Below are positions 5,311 through 9,652 of a stretch of 9,652 bases of DNA, in pieces. Positions within the stretch are counted from its first letter, which is position 1; each line of letters begins with the position of its first letter. Source of the stretch: Thioalkalivibrio sp. (lineage in GTDB: Bacteria > Pseudomonadota > Gammaproteobacteria > Ectothiorhodospirales > Ectothiorhodospiraceae); NCBI GenBank assembly GCA_003563455.1, contig PWRV01000084.1:1-9652 (forward strand), given 5' to 3'. The notes under the pieces were generated by a model. That model worked only from the letters and a program-made list of their open reading frames with translations. It was not told where the DNA came from and searched no databases. Made by a program: the position numbers and the translations under genes.

Positions 5311-6063
5311 TCAGAAATTGAGGCCCATCTCGAAGCCGATCACCGAATCGGCGGAACCCGCACTACCCTGGAAATCGAGGCGGTCGCTCAGCCAGTCGCG
5401 CGAGGATCCCACACCGTAGTCGTCGTAGAACAGACTCAGGGACATCTCGGTCTGGTTGCTGAACCGCAGCCTGCTGTCGAGGCTGAGATAGCCCGCACTG
5501 CGCGACGCGTCACCCCGGTGGCCGTGGAGCATGTTCACGCCATCCGGCTCGCCCGCCAGCGGATAGCGCAGACCGACGCGTACCCGGCTGCGCAGGTTCC
5601 CGGTCTGGTAGGTCGGGCCAGTGCTGAGATCGGTCACCACGAAACTGCTGCTGCCGGAAAAGGCATCGTCCGGGAACCAGGCTTCTGCGCCCCCGGATGA
5701 ACCGAGTCCCAGGCCCACATCGACGCCGTAACCGAACCCGGTGTCGCCGAAGTGCTGGTTGAACCCGCCCCGCGTCTCCACCGCGCGATCGGCGGCCCCC
5801 GGGGTGCTCGCGGAGGGCATCTGCAGCGAGCGCACTTCGATGTTGAGCTCACGGCCGCGCTGCACATCGTTGCGGAACCCCGGACGCAGACTGTCGGCCC
5901 CCGAGAAGACATCGAGCGTCGACAGTGCATCCTGCCCTGGGGTGTAGGAGAGTTCGTACAACGAGCGGGTCTCCGCATGCAGCGGCGACAGCAGCAGCGC
6001 GAACGGAACGGCGACAAGCGCCGCATACCCCGCGATCCTGCCCAGTTGACGCCTTCTGTTCAT
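5311..6063 (-). CDS. Predicted outer-membrane beta-barrel protein of unknown function
   Basis: I do not recognise the family. The 250-residue precursor has a signal peptide with a basic start (MNRRRQLGR), a hydrophobic core at about 11-26 and likely cleavage after SPLHA at residue 30. The mature part is rich in Gly, Ser and alternating polar and hydrophobic residues. Several stretches look like amphipathic beta strands, for example RSRVRVGLRYPL, AGYLSLDSRLRF and TEMSLSLFYDDYGV. It ends in IGFEMGLNF, a terminal Phe in the strand pattern used as the BAM recognition signal. No cysteines are visible in the mature part. The ATG at 6063 has a good Shine-Dalgarno GGGAGAG (complement of 6069-6075). 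An AT-rich stretch at about 6107-6130, overlapping the hinT end, is the likeliest promoter place. A porin-like or small structural barrel is possible. Confidence 0.75.
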   Translation of the reverse strand: MNRRRQLGRIAGYAALVAVPFALLLSPLHAETRSLYELSYTPGQDALSTLDVFSGADSLRPGFRNDVQRGRELNIEVRSLQMPSASTPGAADRAVETRGGFNQHFGDTGFGYGVDVGLGLGSSGGAEAWFPDDAFSGSSSFVVTDLSTGPTYQTGNLRSRVRVGLRYPLAGEPDGVNMLHGHRGDASRSAGYLSLDSRLRFSNQTEMSLSLFYDDYGVGSSRDWLSDRLDFQGSAGSADSVIGFEMGLNF

Positions 6064-6128
6064 ATCCGCTCTCCCGGCATGTCCCGCGCTGCCAAACGCC
6101 GATTTCTATCCAATCGTATAGACCATTA

Positions 6129-6473
6129 TTAGCCAGGTGGCCAGGACAAGTTGCGTCCACCCAACACATGCAGATGGATATGATACACCGATTGCCCACC
6201 GCCGTGGCCACAGTTCATCACCGTTCGGTAACCTTTTTTTTCCAGCTCCAGCTTCCTTGCCACCTCGGCACCCGCCAGCATCACGTCTCCAAGCACTTCC
6301 CGATCCTCCGGCGCCGTGTCATCGAGGGTCGCGATGTGCCGGCGGGGTATCACCAGCGCGTGCTGCGGCGCCACCGGGTTGAGATCGTGGAACGCGAGCA
6401 CCGACTCGGTCTCAAGGATGATCCGCGGCTCCATCTCGCCGGCCGCAATCCGGCAGAATACGCAATCGGTCAT
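6129..6473 (-). CDS. hinT: HIT family purine nucleotide phosphoramidase (HinT-like)
   Basis: HinT-type proteins are small cytoplasmic homodimers that hydrolyse adenosine phosphoramidates and related adenylated compounds. The 114-residue protein opens CVFCRIAAGE (4-13), where Cys4 and Cys7 are the zinc-type cysteines of many members. It has HDLNPVAPQHALVIPRRH (29-46) and the histidine triad HIHLH (98-102), with His100 the expected nucleophile, and ends GGRNLSWPPG. The frame also offers a GTG three codons earlier, but that GTG overlaps the GGGAGGT Shine-Dalgarno (complement of 6481-6487). The ATG at 6473, 7 nt after it, is therefore the start. An A8 run on the coding strand (6234-6241) encodes Lys79-Lys80. 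It lies 55 bp after recR in the same direction. Confidence 0.94.
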   Translation of the reverse strand: MTDCVFCRIAAGEMEPRIILETESVLAFHDLNPVAPQHALVIPRRHIATLDDTAPEDREVLGDVMLAGAEVARKLELEKKGYRTVMNCGHGGGQSVYHIHLHVLGGRNLSWPPG

Positions 6474-6528
6474 GGGGTACACCTCCCGGCTGTCAGGCCC
6501 GCAGGCTTCGGGGCCAGTGAGTGGTACG

Positions 6529-7119
6529 TCAGTAATCGCGGCGACCGGACAACGCGTGCGCGAGCGTCCCGGCGTCGAGGTACTCGAGTTCCCCGCCCGT
6601 CGGGACTCCCTGCGCGATCCGGGTGGCCCGGACGCCGTGGCGCGCGGCCATCTCGGCGAGGTAATGCGCGGTCACTTCACCCTCGACCGAGGCGTTCGTC
6701 GCGAGAATCAGCTCGCCGACGGAACCGTCCTGCAAGCGTTTCTCGAGCCGATCGAGGCCGAGATCCTCGGGACCGATGCCATCGAGCGGCGACAGCCGAC
6801 CGAGCAGCACGTGGAACAGCCCCCGGAAGTCGGTCGCCGATTCGATCGCCAGTACGTCACCCGGGGTCTCGACAACGCAGATGATCCCCGCGTCCCGCCC
6901 GGGATCGAGGCACCGGGCACAGGTATCGGCAGCCGTCAGCGTTCGGCATACGGTACAGTGGCCGATCGTATCGGCCGCCGACACCAGCGCTGCCGCGAGC
7001 CGTCGCGCACCAGCGCGATCGCGTTCGAGCAGGTGCAGCGCCATTCGGCGCGCCGACTTGGCGCCGACACCCGGAAGACAGCGCAGGGCGGCAATCAGTT
7101 CGTCGAGGACCGCTTCCAC
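6529..7119 (-). CDS. recR: Recombination protein RecR
   Basis: RecR works with RecO (and RecF) to load RecA on single-stranded gaps coated with SSB. The 196-residue protein shows the helix-hairpin-helix LPGVGAKSARRMAL (15-28), a four-cysteine zinc finger with Cys55, Cys58, Cys67 and Cys70, and a Toprim domain from ICVVETPGDVLAIE (80-93). GHLSPLDGIGP-type sequence follows in LGRLSPLDGIGP and then ATNASVEGEVTAHYLAE. The start is a GTG at 7119 with AGGGG 9 nt ahead. No ATG lies in frame before it, and the sequence after it aligns with the E. coli N-terminus from LTQLMEALRCLPG. It follows ybaB by 31 bp. Confidence 0.96.
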   Translation of the reverse strand: MEAVLDELIAALRCLPGVGAKSARRMALHLLERDRAGARRLAAALVSAADTIGHCTVCRTLTAADTCARCLDPGRDAGIICVVETPGDVLAIESATDFRGLFHVLLGRLSPLDGIGPEDLGLDRLEKRLQDGSVGELILATNASVEGEVTAHYLAEMAARHGVRATRIAQGVPTGGELEYLDAGTLAHALSGRRDY

Positions 7120-7150
7120 TGGGCGCCGCCCCTGCCGTGGCGCAGCCGCC

Positions 7151-7477
7151 TCAGAACGGCAGTTTCATGCCGGCGGGAAGACCCATGCCTTCGGTGAGAC
7201 CCGCCATGCGCTCCTGGGCAGCCGCCTCCGCCTTGTGCACCGCGTCGTTGATCGCCGCGGCCACAAGGTCCTCGATCATGTCGCGGTCGTCCTCGAACAG
7301 GCTCGGATCGATGTTGACGCGGCGCACCTCATGCTTGCCGGTCATCACCACCCGGACCAATCCGCCGCCGGCCTGGCCGTCGACCTCCATGTTGGCCAGT
7401 TCCGTCTGCACCTTCTGCATGTCTTCCTGCATCTTCTGGGCCTGCTTCATCAAGCCGCCCAAGCCACCCTTCATCAT
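7151..7477 (-). CDS. ybaB: Nucleoid-associated protein YbaB/EbfC
   Basis: YbaB/EbfC family proteins are small DNA-binding dimers of the nucleoid. The 108 residues begin MMKGGLGGLMKQAQKMQEDM, a Met- and Gln-rich amphipathic helix. They contain INxPSL-type IDPSLFEDDRDMIEDLVAAAINDA (56-79) and end GMGLPAGMKLPF, all close to the E. coli protein. Two adjacent ATG codons (7477 and 7474) are possible starts. GGAG 9 nt upstream favours the first. It sits between dnaX and recR, its usual place, 53 bp after the dnaX stop. Confidence 0.96.
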   Translation of the reverse strand: MMKGGLGGLMKQAQKMQEDMQKVQTELANMEVDGQAGGGLVRVVMTGKHEVRRVNIDPSLFEDDRDMIEDLVAAAINDAVHKAEAAAQERMAGLTEGMGLPAGMKLPF

Positions 7478-7530
7478 CGCTTCTCGCTCCTGATTATCTG
7501 ACTGCCTGTGCTGGATCGCATCCGGGCCCT

Positions 7531-9369
7531 TCAGTGCGCGGGCCGGTCGACCGTCCCGGCACCTTCGCCGCGGTCGACCAGCTGTACTCTGGCCACCTCG
7601 GCACCGAAGGTTTCACGCAATGCCGTGATCACCGGGTCGGCCCGAACTTCCGACTCGGCCCTAGCCTGACGTTCCGCCGCGTCTGCCGCAAGCCGCGCCG
7701 CGGGCGTGTTCGCCGATGCCTCGCTCTGCTCGCGCAGCTCCAGGCGGATCTCGTCGCCGAGGGCCTGCCCAAGGGCCTCGGTCAGCCGGGCGAGCCCACG
7801 CTCCGTGCACAGCATGCGATGCGCCGGCTGAACCGCGATCACGACCCGTTGCCGGCTGTGCTCGACCAGGTCGGCGTTCAGCGCAAGTTCCCGGGTCGGA
7901 CCGGGACTCAGGGAATGCGCGAAGGCGTGCCAGTCGAGCGGTGCCGGCTCGGCGACCCGGCCGGCGGCAAACTCGGGGGACCGCTCGGCGGCTGGCGCAC
8001 CCGGCTGTGCCGGCAGATCCGCAACGTGCGCGTCGTTCCGTGGCCGGCCGGGCTCTTTCGCGATGCCCTCGCGTTCCCTGCCGGATGCGGCCGGACTGAG
8101 GGCGCGACCCGCCCGGCCCGCCTCAGGCAACCCCGGGTCGGGCGCCGAGGGGTTCGCAACGGTGTTCCCGCGGCCGGCCGCGGTCTTCACCGGCACCGGT
8201 TCGGAGACCGGGCCTTCGGCGCGCGGGCGACGCCCGGGGGCGCCGGAGTCCCGGGCGGACGGCGTCTCGGGCCGGAAGGCAAGGACGCGCAGCAGTGTCA
8301 TCTCGACGCCGATGCGCGGATCGGGCGCATGTGGCAGGTCACGCCGCCCGTGAAGCAGGATCTGGTAGGCCAGCTGGACATCCTCCGGCGCCTCGCGCTC
8401 GGCCGCCTCGCGCTGCCACGCGGCGAGCCCGTCAGCGGGCTCGGTTTCGGACCCGGGCGCGGCGGGATCCCGAGTCACTGCCTGGTGCACTGCCACCGCG
8501 TGCACAAGCGACGCAAGCGCGTCGAGCAGGCGCGGCCAATCGGGTGCCAGGGCGTCCAGTTCGGCCAGGATTTCCAGCAGGTGTCGCCCGTCACCGGCCC
8601 AGGCGGCGTCGAGGAGTTCGGTCAGTCGCTGACGCGGCAGCAGCCCGATCATGTCGCAGATCTCGGCCTCGGTGAGCCCCCCGCCCGAGTACGCGATCGC
8701 CTGTTCGGTGAGACTGAGCGCGTCCCGCATGCTGCCCTCGGCGGCCTCCGCGAGCCTTTGCAGGGCACCGGGCTCCGCGGAAATCGCCTCGGCCGCGAGA
8801 ACGCCCTCGAGATATTCCGCAATCATTGCCGCCGACATGGGTTTCAGGTTGAACTGAAGGCAGCGGGACAGGACGGTGACGGGCAGCTTCTGCGGGTCGG
8901 TGGTCGCGAGCAGGAATTTCACGTGGTCCGGCGGTTCCTCGAGCGTCTTCAACAGGGCGTTGAAGCTCTTCTCGGAGAGCATGTGGACCTCGTCGATCAG
9001 ATAGACCTTGAAGCGGCCGGACACCGGTGCGTACGACACGTTGTCAAGCAGCTCACGGGTGTCGTCCACGCGGGTGCGGGAGGCCGCATCGACCTCGATC
9101 AGGTCGAGATGCCGGCCTTCGGCAATCTCCACGCAGGAGCGGCACGTCACGCAGGGCGTCGCGGTGACGCCAGTCTCGCAATTCAGGCAGCGAGCCAGAA
9201 TTCGGGCGACGGTGGTCTTGCCAACACCACGGGTGCCAGCAAACAGATAGGCATGATGCAGCCGGTTGCCGTTCAGCGCATTCACCAGCGCCCGCACGAC
9301 GTGGGGCTGCCCGACCATGTCCTCGAATCGTCCGGGGCGCCACTTTCGGGCCAGCACCTGATGGGTCAT
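7531..9369 (-). CDS. dnaX: DNA polymerase III subunit tau (gamma/tau, DnaX)
   Basis: DnaX is the AAA+ motor of the clamp loader. Its tau form also ties the polymerase cores and DnaB helicase together. The 612 residues (E. coli tau 643) show Walker A GTRGVGKT (45-52) and a zinc module with Cys64, Cys73, Cys76 and Cys79. Walker B is DEVH (126-129), and the sensor and arginine-finger segment is TTDPQKLPVTVLSRC (156-170) with Arg169. A lid domain is followed by a Pro/Ala/Gly-rich linker at about 390-480 and a C-terminal tau-specific domain. The ATG at 9369 is chosen because MTHQVLARKWRP aligns with E. coli MSYQVLARKWRP. AGGAG lies only 3 nt ahead. The frame stays open for 53 more codons upstream, but that stretch is the SRP RNA gene. 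No A-rich slippery heptamer is seen, so a frameshifted gamma form is not evident. Confidence 0.97.
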   Translation of the reverse strand: MTHQVLARKWRPGRFEDMVGQPHVVRALVNALNGNRLHHAYLFAGTRGVGKTTVARILARCLNCETGVTATPCVTCRSCVEIAEGRHLDLIEVDAASRTRVDDTRELLDNVSYAPVSGRFKVYLIDEVHMLSEKSFNALLKTLEEPPDHVKFLLATTDPQKLPVTVLSRCLQFNLKPMSAAMIAEYLEGVLAAEAISAEPGALQRLAEAAEGSMRDALSLTEQAIAYSGGGLTEAEICDMIGLLPRQRLTELLDAAWAGDGRHLLEILAELDALAPDWPRLLDALASLVHAVAVHQAVTRDPAAPGSETEPADGLAAWQREAAEREAPEDVQLAYQILLHGRRDLPHAPDPRIGVEMTLLRVLAFRPETPSARDSGAPGRRPRAEGPVSEPVPVKTAAGRGNTVANPSAPDPGLPEAGRAGRALSPAASGREREGIAKEPGRPRNDAHVADLPAQPGAPAAERSPEFAAGRVAEPAPLDWHAFAHSLSPGPTRELALNADLVEHSRQRVVIAVQPAHRMLCTERGLARLTEALGQALGDEIRLELREQSEASANTPAARLAADAAERQARAESEVRADPVITALRETFGAEVARVQLVDRGEGAGTVDRPAH

Positions 9370-9398
9370 CGGCTCCTGCAGTCCTCGGTTTACCCCGC

Positions 9399-9411
9399 AG
9401 GGTGATGCAAG

Positions 9412-9418
<7 letters not shown>
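9399..9418. repeat. Tandem 9-bp direct repeat at the ffs 3' end
   Basis: AGGGTGATG occurs at 9399-9407 and again at 9410-9418, an 11-bp period. Each copy gives the RNA a CATCACC 3' strand able to pair with the GGTGGT 5' end of the SRP RNA, so two alternative mature 3' ends (9412 or near 9401) are possible. Confidence 0.6.
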
Positions 9419-9526
<108 letters not shown>

Positions 9527-9536
9527 ATAACGCTGT

Positions 9537-9552
9537 ACCTGGGAAACCAGGT
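9537..9552. promoter_or_regulatory. Perfect inverted repeat over the ffs promoter region
   Basis: ACCTGG (9537-9542) and CCAGGT (9547-9552) are perfect arms around GAAA. Relative to the deduced ffs 5' end at 9526 the site covers -11 to -26, the spacer between -10 and -35, where a bound protein would block transcription. TACAGC on the minus strand (9532-9537) is the only -10 candidate and is weak. The operator role is inference. Confidence 0.35.
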
Positions 9553-9652
9553 GAGCGCGGAAGGTTCCCGCTTTCGCGCGCCGCCGTCAACCTGGGGCCT
9601 CTTTCAGCGACAGAAGCCGGAAGTCTGGCGCTGCGGCCAACCCGCGACCGCG
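9553..9652. other. Unassigned end of window
   Basis: I see no identifiable gene here. The minus strand is open from the window edge to a TGA at about 9587 (ending LLSLKEAPG), which could be the tail of an upstream gene, but 21 codons are too few to judge. TTGACG on the minus strand near 9583-9588 looks like a -35 element but has no partner at the right distance. Confidence 0.3.

Noticed and set aside
6480..6482. GTG as the hinT start
   Set aside because: It overlaps the GGGAGGT ribosome-binding site of the downstream ATG at 6473, and MTDCVFCRI is the usual HIT start.
6496..6515. GGCCC/GGGCC pairing between recR and hinT as a terminator
   Set aside because: A short stem with a large loop and no T-tract; the genes are probably co-transcribed.
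7534..9405. Long plus-strand open frame (over 600 codons) antisense to dnaX
   Set aside because: High G+C leaves stop-free antisense frames. It resembles no known protein, and the opposite strand is unambiguous DnaX.
9587..9652. Possible 3' end of a leftward gene at the window edge
   Set aside because: Only 21 open codons with mixed third-position composition and no recognisable sequence, so it is not listed as a gene.

Overview
This window is GC-rich (visibly about two thirds G+C) chromosomal DNA that looks like a gammaproteobacterium. The evidence is a RpoE/RseA pair divergent from nadB, a DnaX with the E. coli-type N-terminus, and RpoE, NadB and Orn proteins that align closely with my memory of the E. 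coli sequences. The high G+C, the short c-type cytochrome and the REP-like repeat would fit a free-living lineage such as the Ectothiorhodospiraceae, but that placement is inference. Nearly everything is core housekeeping. I see no phage, plasmid, CRISPR, toxin-antitoxin or defence genes, and no convincing undescribed multi-gene system.

Left part (1-3293). The envelope-stress sigma factor gene rpoE and the start of its anti-sigma gene rseA read leftward. nadB (L-aspartate oxidase, first step of de novo NAD synthesis) reads rightward from the shared 144-bp divergent region. That region holds a 16-bp operator-like inverted repeat and a weak sigmaE-like promoter for rpoE. nadB converges with orn (oligoribonuclease), leaving only 23 bp between the two stops.

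Middle (3294-5310). A 219-bp leader with three small stem-loops precedes a rightward set: a small periplasmic monohaem cytochrome c, a pterin-4a-carbinolamine dehydratase (phhB) and rsgA (30S maturation GTPase). In E. coli orn and rsgA are direct divergent neighbours; here the cytochrome and PCD genes lie between them. An 82-nt nested inverted repeat and a hairpin ending at the rsgA start codon fill the gap before rsgA. After rsgA lies a 150-bp cluster of palindromic REP-like sequence with GTAG/CTAC ends and a C9 tract.

Right part (5311-9652). Everything reads leftward in the order ffs (4.5S SRP RNA), dnaX, ybaB, recR, hinT, then a signal-peptide-bearing outer-membrane beta-barrel protein of unknown function. 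The scr/ffs-dnaX-ybaB-recR order is an old arrangement also known from Bacillus. The SRP RNA gene lies inside an open frame continuous with dnaX, so automatic calling would wrongly extend DnaX by 53 residues. The last 100 bp hold nothing I can identify.

The points most worth a second look are the nested repeat before rsgA, the REP-like cluster, the cytochrome without a clear distal haem ligand, the unassigned outer-membrane protein, and the palindromes next to the nadB/rpoE and ffs starts.
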